Shown: one piece after another, positions 1-11,855 of the stretch
Position numbering within the stretch: position 1 is the first letter of the stretch
How the letters are laid out: each line of letters opens with the position of its first letter
Assembly (NCBI GenBank): GCA_950295325.1
Contig: OX485804.1
Location: forward strand, 66,502,033 to 66,566,032
Direction of reading: 5' to 3'
DNA: 64,000 nt
Source of the DNA: Polytrichum commune
Lineage: Eukaryota; Streptophyta; Polytrichopsida; Polytrichales; Polytrichaceae
Notes under the pieces: generated by a model
What the model saw: only the letters and a program-made list of their open reading frames with translations
Databases searched by the model: none
What the model was told of the DNA's origin: nothing
Position numbers and translations under genes: made by a program

Positions 1-1574
1 GACTAAATGAAATCATGAATATGAAAATTGTTATAAACTTCAAAGCGGTAAAGTTAGAGTAACACATAATCAATCTGTAGGTTAACTCATAACTGCTCAT
101 CTAAATGCTCATTCGTGGTTGTGACAGTTGTCGAAACTCTTCTGAGGGTAACCAATCACGAGTTGCCACTACATAAATCTTAACTCCGTTTGCATTAAAC
201 ATATAGATCTCATCCATGTTGGCAATGCATGACCCTAATGAGTGGTTATATAAACCTAGTTGACTATACATGCCTCGACCTTAGGACTCTCCTAGGCTAA
301 GTTAATAGTAAGTAACCATTACAAGAGTTTCTAAAAGTATAGTAGAGGCACCTATTCCCGATCAGGACCCCATCGGCAATCTATAGGGTACCAAAATTTT
401 GATTAGCTAGGATTCAATTTCGATCAGGCCAAAACAAATAGTGCCATGACACATGTCCTAGTTTGAGTGCTACAGTGAGAAGGAGTGACCGGTTAAAATG
501 AGCAGTTATGGCATACTCTAGACATTGATAATATCTTTAGGGCAACTTTTGGCTTCAAAAATTCACAATAATTTCAATTTAAGGAATAAAACTACCGAAA
601 ATTTTGCACCACCTTATACTTCTTCAAATTAGCGCAAAATCTCTAAAGTGATTGGTTATGGGTGTCTCTACTCTACCTTGGAAGCTTACACTTGGTATAT
701 ATCTAATGTAAAGTCAATGCTTCAGTCTGCCACTTTCTATAGATGACGCCCTGTACTAATCAGTCAAGAAGTATTAGACTTCTCAGACTGGTTACATAGA
801 GGCTTTCTAGAAAGTTCCAGTGAGGTGGTCATATCAGCAGTTATATATGGTGCCAATATTGATTTGAAACTCTATCCATGAGCCTCTTTATAAATAGACC
901 AAAATACAGAGTGAAACACAAAACCCATCATGAATGCACCATATTATATTGCTGTGACCCGTTGTACTAAATAATTATCAATTCATTTTTTTAATCCCTA
1001 AAAGCCTTCTTTTAAATGAACAATGATGTTTAATCCCTAAAGCTTGTGGGTTTTAGTTTGAATCAAAGATGTATTATAAAGTATGATTTAGAAGTTTTCT
1101 TTTGTGTTGGCATACAAGAGAAAATTTTAGGGAGTTAAATTTTAAATCACATTTGTGCGGTTGGAATATGAATCTTTATCCTTGGTCTCCACCAGATCAT
1201 TTTATAAGTATTTTCCTTCAAAAAATGATAAAAATTCCAAGGTGTATCGAAATCACTTGATCTTTGATACGATAGGCTAAAAGTTTGAGTTGCATAATCT
1301 ACTGGAAAAGACAAAAAACATTAATGTCACTATTATTGTTACTTTCCCAAAATAACTCATTTGGTAAGAAGGGAATAAAACTAAGGATTTCAATCACTTC
1401 AAGGTCCATATCTTAGAGCCATTGAATATAGAATTTCGATCCATTTGCTCTAGATGGCGCGAAACTTCATTAAAAAGTTTGCCTTAAAACTCATATGTAT
1501 TTTTGAAAAAGCCCACAACCACTTTTTGGCTTCTTGGGCATTTAGGAGTTGAATCATGTTCTAACCAATGAACA
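1..1574. other. Intergenic AT-rich DNA
   Basis: I find no credible coding exon, RNA gene or clear transposon boundary here. The sequence is AT-rich, with stops in every frame at short intervals. Confidence 0.5.
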
Positions 1575-1800
1575 GGGAGACCTAACCGCTAGTTACAGAT
1601 GAACCTGTTGAGTTTGAGATATAGCTGGTTGAAGTTCAAGACCTCAGAAAAATCACCGATCGTTTAGAGGAATCTATGGCATATACCTCACATTGATAAA
1701 GAAAAACGCGAAGATCACAGCATGTCATGTAACCAGTTGAGCTTGGAAACACTAGGATCTCAATCGATTATGCCCAAAAATCTCCCTGGACACTGGTCCT
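1575..1800 (+). repeat. Dispersed repeat family B, copy 1
   Basis: A segment recognised by phrases such as GTTACAGATGAACC, GAAGTTCAAGAC, a variant of GGAATCTATGGCATATACC, and TTATGCCCAAAAATCTCCC. The same ordered phrases recur at 23331-23550 (+), 40315-40520 (-) and 55605-55785 (-), with shorter pieces near 6966-7300 and 60428-60475. I see no terminal inverted repeats or coding capacity. It is probably an old non-autonomous element or LTR fragment of unknown class. Confidence 0.6.
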
Positions 1801-2357
1801 GAGAGAGAAAATGTCGATGCTGCAGCAGTACGTCTGCTTCTGAATGGTACAATTATGCATAATTTCAACAAACGCACTGAAATATTGAGTTTGCAGCATT
1901 TTCTCAGTTAACTGTAAATTGCTTGTAATGCATTACACATGGTGAAACGATTAACAGATGACTAGGTATGCTTAGTTTTGAATCTGGATGCTGCTCTAGG
2001 GGAGATCGTTTCATCTGATCTCAACTGTGTGTTTCGTGTACACATGATGTCTTTGAGCTGGTTCTTCGCTGGGTGAGGAAGGGTTGAGGGATTTCTGAAA
2101 TCCATGTGGAACCTTTGAGCAACGATTTCCAAGATGTCAAGGACATGCATATGACACTACTGGAATCTAATGGATTTAATATCATAGTCGTTCGTCAAAC
2201 TTTGTGACATTCTCAATTTTTATTGAGAGAAAGTGTCATATTTGTGATATTATCGTGCTCAATAAGTTGACATTAACGTAGTAAAAATGTATTAGTGTGA
2301 TATAGTGCCTTGCTTGTGTGCAATTTGTGTGTGTGTGTCTGTGTGCATGTAAGTTTG

Positions 2358-2687
2358 GCTTGCCTTAGATGGAAACTTTTCTCTCTGAACTCACTTCTTG
2401 TAAGATATGAAAACATGCAATTAGTGCAAGATGATTAGTAAATCCATACTTCTCCCATAGCCATATGAATATCATATTCATAATCAAAGTAAAAGATTCC
2501 CTTGCTCATTAAGCAGTGATATATCCCCCGATCATGTTGACTTTTGATTCTAGAACAGTTCGTGTATTTTGAGCACATGTCTATTTGGTGCTATTTGGTG
2601 CTAGTTCTAAGATCCACATCTAACCACATTCCACTCAAATATAGGTGTCCACATTATTGGTGTGTTTGAATTAGGCACGTCTACCTT
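2358..2687 (-). mobile_element. AGGTAGATG-family MITE, reverse copy
   Basis: Reverse-orientation, diverged copy of a roughly 375-bp family. The diagnostic core (CACATCTAACCACATTCCAC, the reverse of GTGGTTAGGTGTGG) lies near 2610-2640. The right end is ACGTCTACCTT, matching the family terminus. The left end is eroded (CCTTAGATGG). It sits head to head with the next copy at 2730. Confidence 0.6.
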
Positions 2688-2729
2688 GTGCATGTATGTT
2701 TTGCTTTCACGATTGATGTTGTGTACTTG

Positions 2730-3117
2730 AGGTAGATGTGCCTAATGCGGTGGTTGCTCTTGAACATGCACCTATATTTGAGTGGGATCTGGTGGGGTGT
2801 CTATCTAAGAGTGGGACACTAAACAAACATGTGTTCAAAATAGATTGGACTATGTGTTCAAAATTTATTAATCATTCTAGATACAATAGTCCACATATAT
2901 AATGGGGGTGAGGGAAGGGGACCTATGGATCATTTAATAACTTAGAGAATCTTCACTTTGACAATAAATATGATATTCATACAAGCTCCATATATTTGAG
3001 GACAATGACTACGTGCACGATTTGGATTTGCCAATCATCTCACACTAGTTGCGTGTTTCATATCCTATGAGAAGTGGGTGCAAAGAGAAACTCGTTCATT
3101 TAAGACCTGCTTTACTT
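2730..3117 (+). mobile_element. AGGTAGATG-family MITE, forward copy
   Basis: Starts AGGTAGATGTGCCTAAT and carries the family core in order: TATTTGAGTGG, ATTGGACTATGTG, GAATCTTCACTTTGA, GATTTGGATTTGCCAATC, TTTCATATCCTATGAGAAG, TTTAAGACC. The right terminus is degenerate (TTTACTTTAG). With the reverse copy at 2358-2687 it makes an imperfect inverted pair. Confidence 0.65.
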
Positions 3118-4489
3118 TAGGCTACAATTGGCCGGCGCCATTCATTGTGTGGCGTACTTGTAAAGTGAAAGTCTTAGAATAATGCTCAATAAGTAATTTA
3201 GGTCCCCCATTCACATCAATATAAGCTACCTTGTGTACTGCTTGTCGGCATCATTCTTAGTCTAAAATTTCAGACTTCTCCAGCACGGTCTGTTGAAACT
3301 TTGGAGCAGTTTCTGTCTGAGAATTAACCCCTAACTTCCCAAGCAACCACGTTTTGGTTGATGGATGATTAATCTCACCTAATTCAATTATCCCTAATTG
3401 GAAATATTCTAAACATCAAGTTAATATAGTTATCTACCCATAGACACTTGACATGTGCAATTTGGAGATATTTAGAAGAACATGTGAAAAAAACATCATT
3501 ACAATGGGAAGTGGTCATGTTTTTGTTGTGTTGCGAGTTTGTGTGAGGGTGTTGACTCCAATCAATGGTTGTAACTTCAATGTAAACTTTGCATGAACAT
3601 CAATGGTGTTTAGTTTAGGACAAGTTAATTTTGTTTTGATGTTCTTGTAAATATGGTCTTCGTACTCGCATCAACCATTCAATTCAAGTTTTGAACACTC
3701 TCTGGTTTATAAGAAATTCTTTGCATGTATGTAGATGGAAACATGCGACAATTTACATGCTCCAATTGCAAGGCGGCTAGCCTATTGTGGATTGCATATT
3801 TTGGCATGAGAAATCATGAAGGTACTCAATTATTGAGTCGTTCCCGTCTAGTGGATCACACATGCATTCCTCTCATTTCCCAAGTGAATTCAATCGGTCA
3901 CCTCACTATAAGCACGAGTCCTGGGAAATTGTCTTGCAACACTAGATTTTTTTTTTTTCAATCTATTTCTTTCATAAACAGAGGAAGATTGCCTAGGACT
4001 CATATGTTGGTAGTGCGTATATTTAAATTGCTGGCAAAGTTTGTGGTTAAGAATGAACATTAGAAAAAAAGTCATGTAGTATAATGATGCTCAAAAGATA
4101 TTGATCTTTCTAGGTTCAAATGTGATCACTTACAGGGAAAGAAAATTCTTCACTTCTAATCTCTTGTCACTCTTGCATCTCCACTCCGCTTCTGGAACTT
4201 AAAATGACAATCTCCGTGAATTGCAATCACTGATGAAATGAGACAAGTGCTGACTGTCGGAAAAAAAAAAAAACAATGTATGTGAAGTTGGAACCCACAA
4301 GCACAACGCACGAGGTAAACTGGAAAGTGAATGGAAAAAAGCAGATGACTCCATGCCAGGCCCCACCCAAAAAAACATTTTAGCATCACGAGGTGCACGC
4401 GAACCAATTGAATGGACAGATGCGAACCAATTGCATTCAATACGATTGAGACAAAGTTTGAAAGCAGTATTCCAAACGGACTCATGACT
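3118..4489. other. Intergenic DNA without recognisable genes
   Basis: Short open frames at 3725-4063 (+) and 4156-4522 (-) exist but resemble no family I recognise and have no splice or codon-use support. A T-run lies near 3949-3958 and an A-run near 4261-4272. Nothing else stands out. Confidence 0.45.
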
Positions 4490-4496
4490 GCTTACA

Positions 4497-4746
4497 GTGA
4501 CACGATTGCGATCAATCAACATATAAGTGACCTAATCCGGTTGCTCAATCCTTGTATTCGAGTCCAAGTCAAAATAGCTTTAGTTGTTGCAGTCGAAAAT
4601 TATAGCATCTGAAGAAGGCACCGCAATTGCAATCAATCAACATATAAGTTACCGAATATGGTTGCTCAATCCTTGTATTCGAGTCCAAGTCAAAAACTCT
4701 TTGTTGTCGTATGTTGTTGCCAGTCAAAAGTTAGAGCATCTGAAGT
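4497..4746 (+). repeat. Two-copy tandem duplication, about 123-bp unit
   Basis: The block containing ATCAATCAACATATAAGT, GTTGCTCAATCCTTGTATTC and GAGTCCAAGTCAAAA at about 4510-4580 recurs at about 4633-4700, each followed by an AGCATCTGAAG motif. The copies differ by point changes and a short insertion. It looks like a local tandem duplication; no coding role is evident. Confidence 0.75.
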
Positions 4747-5112
4747 ACACCTTTTGGGTTGTAGGGTTACTTCGTAACATGGTCTTCGGTTGTACCCTAC
4801 TCATGTTGAAATGGAATTGAGCTTATTAACCCCTAAAGGCCGAGACGGATGTTTGCGTTTGGGCAGTCACCGGTGCCCGACCACACCAATTTGCACGTTT
4901 GCATTATATAGAAGATTCTTTTGATTTTGGACATGCGGACAGTTCAGTTTACTTGTGAACACTCATAATTATACAAAAATGTCATTTGTTCAATCAAATC
5001 TACCATAATACGTGCCGGTTTTCTTTAATAAATTGTTGAATCGAGTGAATTGTTTCAAATGGTTTTAACAAGATTTTGCTTTGACCTTCAAGACTCGGAG
5101 TTAACTTCTAAA

Positions 5113-5422
5113 CACTAGTAGAAAACTATGCCAAAAAGAACTACAACCAAATTGGTTGTGGTTCTTTTGACCGACCTGATCTGCAGTCGTCAAACTAAAG
5201 TTTTTTTTGGTTTAGCGACTGAAATTTTAGGAATTTGGGGGCGTGTGAAATACCATGAAATACCTTTCCACCGGTACATTACACGCCCCAAAATTCCTAA
5301 GATTTCAATCGCTAAACCAAGAAAACAATTCTACAATCGTTTAATGATTGCAGATCAGGTTGGTCAAAAGAACTGCAACCAAGTTTGGCTGCAATTCTTT
5401 TTGGCATAATTTTCTACTAGTG
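5113..5422. mobile_element. CACTA-type MITE (310 bp, TSD AAA)
   Basis: Ends are CACTAGTAGAAAA and its reverse complement TTTTCTACTAGTG, flanked on both sides by AAA. That fits the 3-bp duplication and CACTA terminus of the En/Spm (CMC) superfamily. Inner sequence is also largely palindromic: AAAAGAACTACAACCAA pairs with the region near 5370-5400, and CACGCCCC near 5283 pairs with GGGGCGTG near 5237. It has no coding capacity, so it would need a CACTA transposase in trans. Confidence 0.88.
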
Positions 5423-6960
5423 AAAGGATCAAGCCTTTTTCAGACAAACACATATTGGCCACGTGCTTTGGAATGAAGGTTGCAAGGTCAGAAAGTTTGT
5501 GAAACAAAACGTGGTGTTGATATTGATACAAAAGGTCGCATCCGTATGGTTGGTGTCCTCCATTGAACAACTTGCAGATTGTCAAGACAAGACAAGAGAA
5601 CACAACACCACACCCAATAATTTTTTTGTCCCGGTTCTTGTCGAATGGCTTTCTTTGTGTGTGTATTTGTTATAAACCAATCAATGTACATGCAAGTGTC
5701 TTCCATGATCCGAGGCTTGCACAATGCAGTGTGCATGATATATAGACAGACGTCTTGACAAGTGAATCTGGCAGAGAGGATTCAAGTCCGTGTTTGCAGA
5801 ACCGCACTCTCTATCTGCTCGCTTTGGAAACGGGTGTGACCTCTGAGCTTGTCTCGAGCTTGGATGGGCTTATTAATTGTTCAATCAATCGGTTCCCTGC
5901 AACACTTGTAAGCTTTGCACGCGGACTCAGATCCTTGTCGAAAGTAACCTCTATGAGTCTACGGCAGTGAACGGGGAGTTTATGGGTTGACTCAGATTTT
6001 TACCCCTCTTTCCACATATCATTCGGTGCTCATCCGGTGGATGCTTAAGTTTATTAACTCAATTCGGTGAAAAACCTAACGTTTTCTTGGTTTCCTGGTC
6101 AGTTTCCTTGAGTTTCTATAAACAATCGGTTACAAAACTGACAACCGAAATAAGAACTCGGGTTCACATACTAAATTAAGGCACTTTGCACACTAATTCA
6201 ACTTTGATTACTATGTATGATAAAAGATCATTTCAAATCGTATTTTGAAAGAAAACAGAGTTATTCAAGTATGAAAACATGAAACACCCTCAATAATACA
6301 TGAGAACAACAACCAAAATCATCAAACATGCACTCAAAAATGTGAAATCAACACCCTTAAACATCAAATAAACGTTGCATAATATTAAAACAACACTTAA
6401 CAAAGGGATGGCGATGATAGCTTTGGGCGGCACCGTACATGTAAACCCTAAAGATAGAAAGAGACAGATGGAGGATTCAAGGTAAGGTGTAGGAGAACCA
6501 GTTACAACCGGAGGTACCCTCGGGCAACCCAACTAAGAACCAGTGGGAGATGGTGTGGGGCAGCTAATATCCGCCCATTTCTTGAATGGGAACAGATGAA
6601 AAACCGTCATGCATCAACTTTATAGAAGCGGTTGATTTCCTATACACTTCATTTTTCCTTCGGTTATACGGCCTCAAATACTGAAATTAAACCGGTAATT
6701 TGTCGATTTCACTCAGATGATTTTACATCAAATGTCAGATCTCCCCATTCACTCCTCCACGGTAAAAACAACATGTTGTAAATTGAAATTTCTCGACAAA
6801 CTGCAAGACCGTCAGGAGGGCCATTGGGTGAGGGTGCCTCAGTAATAAAGAGTTGTTGAGGCCAGGCCAGTAGATAGGTCCCCCAGTGGTGTGCCAGAAC
6901 CGGGAGCATGTTATTTGGAGAAGGAAATTTTTTGCAGATAAGGAGGAACACGAGGCCAAT
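5423..6960. other. Intergenic DNA
   Basis: No recognisable gene or intact transposon. A hydrophobic 80-codon frame (6290-6532, -) and overlapping frames at 6709-7028 (-) are unsupported by homology I can recognise and lack exon context. Confidence 0.4.
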
Positions 6961-6965
6961 GAATG

Positions 6966-7300
6966 GAGAGAACCGGCCGCTACAATTGTTGTTTTGTCCA
7001 AATTAGTGTGGGTCACAATGATTCCCAAGTACCCACACTTTTTTTTATTATGATTTGAAGTGGCCCACTGTACTTTCCTGTGTGAAAAATTAGTGTGGGG
7101 TTATTTTGTTCTCTACATATTTGGGTGAAGATTCAAGGTAAGGTAAGGCAAGGCAAGTACTCTAAAAGTAATGCGGGCCACACTAAATTCCAACCCACGT
7201 GAGTTTCCCATCCATACTAATTGGACAAAACGTTGTAGCTAGTTACAAATGAATCGGTTGAGTTTGAGGAATAACATGTCGAAGTTCACGACTTCAGGTG
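6966..7300. mobile_element. MITE nested in a repeat family B fragment
   Basis: The MITE spans about 6982-7236. Its ends CAATTGTTGTTTTGTCC and GGACAAAACGTTGTAG are inverted repeats. The flanks join into family B sequence (GAGAGAACCGGCCGCTA on the left, CTAGTTACAAATGAATCGG on the right), which reads through as the family B phrase seen elsewhere, with CTA (or GCTA) duplicated at the junction. Related ends occur at 11069, 22247 and 61008. The superfamily is uncertain. Confidence 0.7.
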
Positions 7301-7571
7301 TAGTGACACTTCTTATGAATAAGTTTGCAAGTATTGTCATGAATGATTATATTTGGATGACATTCGTCGTGCCAATCGTTGAAACAAAAGTTTGGTATAA
7401 TTCTGTATCTTAACATTTCTATAATGAAGTTCTGTCATGGATGGTTATCATTTGGTTGAAAACCCACTTAAGTAAGTGACGATAGTTGTGACATTGTGAA
7501 TTTGTAATGTTCACATCTCTTTTTTGCAACAAATGACAAATAATGGTAGGTTTATAAAGAGTGTTAGTGAT

Positions 7572-7930
7572 GCTACACGGGCGGTTTACAATTAGTATTG
7601 ACCAAGACAAGTAGAATTGGTGACACTAAATACAATATTCAATGTAGTGCTAGTTGTATTTAGGCCAACGAGAGGTGGGCTTGGGCGAACCAACCCGTAC
7701 ACTGGTTCCTTGGAGGCATCCAACAAGAAAGGCATCCAACAAGAAACGAACAAGTGTATGGGTTGGTTCGCCCAAATCGTGAGAGGTGTGGCAGCTGCAC
7801 GGTGAGAGTTCGGTGGGTCTGGTGGGTCGAGTTTATCTCTACAAATTTTAGAGCATGCCACCTCAACTGCCAACTAGGTTCAACATTAGGTAGGGCACAA
7901 AGTGTGAATACTCAATATCTAAATTGCAAT
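7572..7930. repeat. Inverted-repeat element fragment with a central hairpin
   Basis: Contains AATTGGTGACACTAAATA near 7616, the inverse of the element at 62800-63181. A strong stem pairs GGGCGAACCAACCCGTACACT-like sequence near 7683-7703 with AGTGTATGGGTTGGTTCGCC near 7752-7772. Open frames on both strands here are by-products of the palindrome, not genes. Confidence 0.5.
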
Positions 7931-8073
7931 CTAGCACTAAAAACGTTGAAGCTAGGGCTGGTTCACATGGGGTTCCAAGATGAAGGCAAAATCCCAACTT
8001 CTGAGCCTCAAGACACCACTAAAATATGAAATTATCATTAAGTTTATATTTTGATCGTTTTATGCAAAATGTT

Positions 8074-8139
8074 TGTGGGACTCGTGTTGAGAGTTGGGTC
8101 TAGCTTTCTGCTCGACCCAACTCTCAACACAAGTCCCAA
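8074..8139. repeat. Near-perfect hairpin
   Basis: GTGTTGAGAGTTGGGTC pairs with GACCCAACTCTCAACAC across a loop of about 13 bases, and the stem extends outward as GGGACT.../...AGTCCC. This could be a small foldback transposon or a transcribed hairpin. No mature small-RNA evidence can be seen in sequence alone. Confidence 0.7.
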
Positions 8140-8704
8140 GCATCACCTCCAAAAAGTGTTGCCATGTAGGCATCCATGTCATACTTGGAACATAGGACTT
8201 GGGGACTCCATATATATATTAACCGGCCCTTAGGGTCACGTGGGAAAAACCCTCAAGTGGAGATGCTCCTTTTCTATTCATACTCCACCCTTCCCCTTTC
8301 CCCTTGCACTTTGTAAACCCACATTCAACCACTTTCATCCACAATGGATGTGTTTACATGGACACCACAAAATCCAAGCCCTTTCTTTTCTCTTTCTTTT
8401 GGTAATGAATGTAATATTTTGGTAGGAAGAATATTGCCCACACATAGTGAGTCCAAAGGGTTCCGTAACTCCTAAGGAAGCATCCACACAATACACATGT
8501 GTTCATTTTGCCAATGTCACTATTTCCAACTGGATTGGATCTTCGTTTCAAACAAACAGCACAGCTGTCGAGTGACATATGAAGCGTCCTTCAACAACCA
8601 AAAAGAACAAAGGGTGAACCGCACATTTCCTTTTAAGTGGCTTTCATTCACATGTTTCTTTCTTTACGTATTTATTTATTTATATTGAATCCATCCACTT
8701 AATG

Positions 8705-9098
8705 AGGTTGACGTGCCTACCTAATTTGGTTCCTTCTCTTACTTGGAAACTTATATTTGAGTGGTGTGTGGTCAAGTGTGGTTCCAAGAACAGACAACAA
8801 AAAGACAAGTGTTTAAAACAGATTGGACTGCGTGCTTGTAATCTGGTAACTATTCTAAGTTCTGTCAGTAGTCAACATAGTCGGGGGGGGGGGGGGGACT
8901 TGTATGACCATGTAACGAGCACGAGAGAATCTTCACTTTGGTAATGGATAAGATATTCATATGAACTTCGAAACTTATGAGGAAAGTGACGACGGCCTTG
9001 ATTCGCATTTGCTACCAATCTCTTATTAAATCGTGTGTTCAATATCCTAGGAGAAGGTGGACTAGTTGGGAAAATAAAACCATTTAAGACACACGACA
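8705..9098 (+). mobile_element. AGGTAGATG-family MITE copy with a poly-G tract
   Basis: Shows the family core in order: TTGAGTGGTGTGTGG, GATTGGACTGCGTGCT, CTTCACTTTGG, TAAGATATTCATATGAAC, CCTAGGAGAAGG, CATTTAAGAC. The internal tract of about 16 G at 8882-8897 replaces the short GGAGGG of other copies. Both terminal repeats are eroded. Confidence 0.65.
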
Positions 9099-11060
9099 AG
9101 GCAACACATCAACCTCACGTGACCTCGTGCACTTTCTCCACATTTTCAAACGATCGTATGTGGACGCCGGGCCATGGAATTAATTAGAATAACAAAGTCT
9201 CTCCGGAAAGGAAAGCAGCTCGACAAAGAGTATAAGTTAAGTTATCTTAGTCATAGGGCATGTAGAGTGTAGAAGTGGAAGATTGTCCAGGCTCCTAAAT
9301 TGTGCACTAAGTTAATTCGCTCCATTGGATGCCTATAACTTCAACACAAGCATCTGAGCTTGAAGTAACTTAACTTAACTTAGCTTTACATCTAGGTACT
9401 CACATAAGTTAGCATCATGCTTGTTTTGGACTCACATAAATATTATTCAGCATAGTGACCGGGTTGGATGGGATCAGGAATATGTCATGTAAGGTGTTGA
9501 GTTAAACTTTATTGTAGATAAGTTCATTTGGACAAATTAACAGAGGGAGGATGAATAAGTGTCAGTTTGTGGTTTTAAGTGTCATTATTAGGGTAATTGA
9601 TAAGTCATAATGAGTTTGAGGTGAGATTTGGGTACCAAAATCTCTATAAGAGTCGGTTTCAGATGATTTTTATGGGGTGAGGTGAGAGTAAAAGGTGAAT
9701 TGCAAGGGTCACTTAGTGCAATACATATAATTGCGCAGTCTCTCCCTTACAATCAACCATAGTCCAATAGTAATGACTCGCTAAAGCATGGATTTCAATG
9801 GAAGGGAGTCACAACTCATCCATTGTCTTTTGAATGCTAGTAACGTCATATAACTAGAGCCAAGGGCGCCCCAATATGAACAACAATCTTGCCTTAATTA
9901 TATAACAATTTAATGGATCATAAAATGTTGTGGTGAAAACCCTGTGGGTTACGGGGTTAGTTGATTTATCTTGAATTTAATGAGTCCATCCGGGCAACGT
10001 CCTTACCTAAGCCGACTGAAGGACAACCACTTGTAAGTTTCCAGAACTATTGTCCACGGTAGGTTAGGTAGGTGCCAAAACAATTGTCTATTCCTTGATT
10101 TTTAAATGATTTAAATAACAATTCACAAGTGGATCCGAATTATTTAGATGATATTGAATTGTGACAATAGTCCTTAACAACCACTTTGGCAACCAAAGTT
10201 CATTGATAAATTACTCCAAGATTATCTATTATTCTTAGGCTCGAGGTTTCCTTCGTCAAACCTTGAGGATTATGGCCATTTTCAAGCTCAAATTGATTGT
10301 AAATGTAAAGTAATGAATCTCTTGATTATGGTTCTTAATGAAATCCAAATTAGTTGATACATGTTGGACAATAGATTTCTCACTCAACAATAACGTTCGG
10401 TGCATAGAGTTGCACCACGACTCTTCCATTCACTCATACTATTGTGTTAACAAAAAATCTTTGATGATTCCACTACTCTCCTCAAAAGTCAACAATTCAA
10501 ATAATCCAATTTGTTCAAGATAATTTGTCACCCACAATCACAACTCAAAGGTTGTTATGGCTCAAACACAAGCTTCAAACCCATTCACCTCAATTGATTG
10601 TTTCAATAAATTCAACTTATAATCATTCAATCACTCTCTCACAAAAATTAAACACATGAGCATTTCACTCACAAGACAATTTGTCACAACCACACTAGAT
10701 TATGCATACAACAAGAGGCCACAAACAATCACAAGGCATAAATTTATTCACTCATTATCAAAGACTCCGCATATGACTTACCTTAGACCAAGGCATATGG
10801 CATTCATAGTACAAATCATCCACCCATCTATACATATGGTCGATCAATTCAAAGGGGACAAATTGCCCTCTTATAAACACAACATGCAACCATTAACTAG
10901 CCATACACAATCTCCAATTTAAACTAATCTCATTAGTTTCAGGGTTTCACACCCATATCACTTGATCACAAATTATGGTAATAATCCAATTTCCAACACA
11001 AGCTATTCTCTAAAGAATGTTATGCAACTTGTTGGGTCCACTATTGGAACTTTGATTCTT
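9099..11060. other. Intergenic AT-rich DNA
   Basis: No gene recognised. About 9455-9700 shares phrases with 60027-60250 (GTGACC.GGTTGG, TTGTCAT.CAAGGTG), so part of it is an old dispersed repeat. The frame at 10656-10922 (+) is not recognisable and lies in low-complexity, CA/AT-rich sequence. Confidence 0.45.
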
Positions 11061-11066
11061 TGAGGT

Positions 11067-11161
11067 ACAATTTTTTGTCTAATTGGTGTGGGTTACTTGA
11101 TGGAGTTACGCGTTGCTATAACGTTTCACTAAGAATATCGTTTTTTGCCCAAATAACATAA
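11067..11161. mobile_element. Left half of a MITE split by the CACTA insertion
   Basis: The sequence around TTTTTTGTCTAATTGGTG, GTGGGTTAC, GGAGTTACGCGTTGCTATAA is the inverse of 22118-22247 (GTTATAGCAACATGTAACTC, GGTAACCCGC, ACTAATTAGACAAAAC). The two halves are separated by the 10.95-kb CACTA composite. Rejoined they make an element of roughly 220 bp with long inverted termini. Related ends occur near 6982, 25226 and 54040. Confidence 0.8.
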
Positions 11162-11310
11162 CACTACAACAAACCTTGTCCATTCCAACCATGGTATCAA
11201 TGACTACGTGTCCTAAAAAACTCAGTAATAGACTGACTCACATGCCTGCTGAATTTGGAATGACGTGTATAAGTGTTCAGTCATTGTTCAGTTACTGAAA
11301 TGACTCATGG

Positions 11311-11775
11311 ATGAAATGTGCAAGCGACAACCCCAAATATCAAGCCCAATCCCGCCCAGCTGGCATTGGAACCTCCATTATGTTGCCAATAGATGTGGTG
11401 GATGACACAAACCATCATAGTGAAGATGACCACCAGCCCTTGGTATGTACTAGGTTCACTAGAAGCAAAGATGCTAAGGTGAAGGGGGTTACCGTGTCGC
11501 AAGAGAATAGTCAGGTTGGGAGCAAAGGCCGTGCCAGCGAGAAGGCCCCCCAAAAAAGGACGACAACAAAAGGAGGTGTGAAGAGGCGAGCTGCAGCGGC
11601 GGCGGCCACTAGGCAGCCAATAACCCCGGATGATGGGAGGCAGGAAGTTGGAGTTGTTGTAGGTGGGGTTGTAGAACATAGCAGTGGCCCTCCCAACATT
11701 GCAGTGGGTGGGAGTGGGGTGGAAGATAGTGAAGAGGGGGGGGGGAAATGGAGGAAATATGGAAAACGCAACTAG
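11311..11775 (+). pseudogene. Low-complexity basic ORF inside the CACTA element
   Basis: An open frame of 154 codons encoding a Lys/Arg-rich middle (KGGVKRRAAAAAATRQ) followed by Gly/Val/Glu-rich sequence. It resembles the N-terminal portion of plant transposon ORF products or captured nuclear proteins, but I recognise no domain. It sits upstream of the phosphatase-like segment on the same strand and may be its 5' exon. The reverse strand is also open here because of the GC-rich repeats. Function unknown. Confidence 0.4.
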
Positions 11776-11855
11776 GGGAGTGACACAGAAGGTAGGTGGA
11801 AATGGGGAGCGCATTAGTGGTGGAGGTGGGAGGAGGAAAATGACTGGAGAATATT

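Noticed and set aside
7617..7873. Overlapping frames with GWFAQ-like residues on both strands
   Set aside because: Both strands encode similar peptides because the DNA is palindromic; not a gene.
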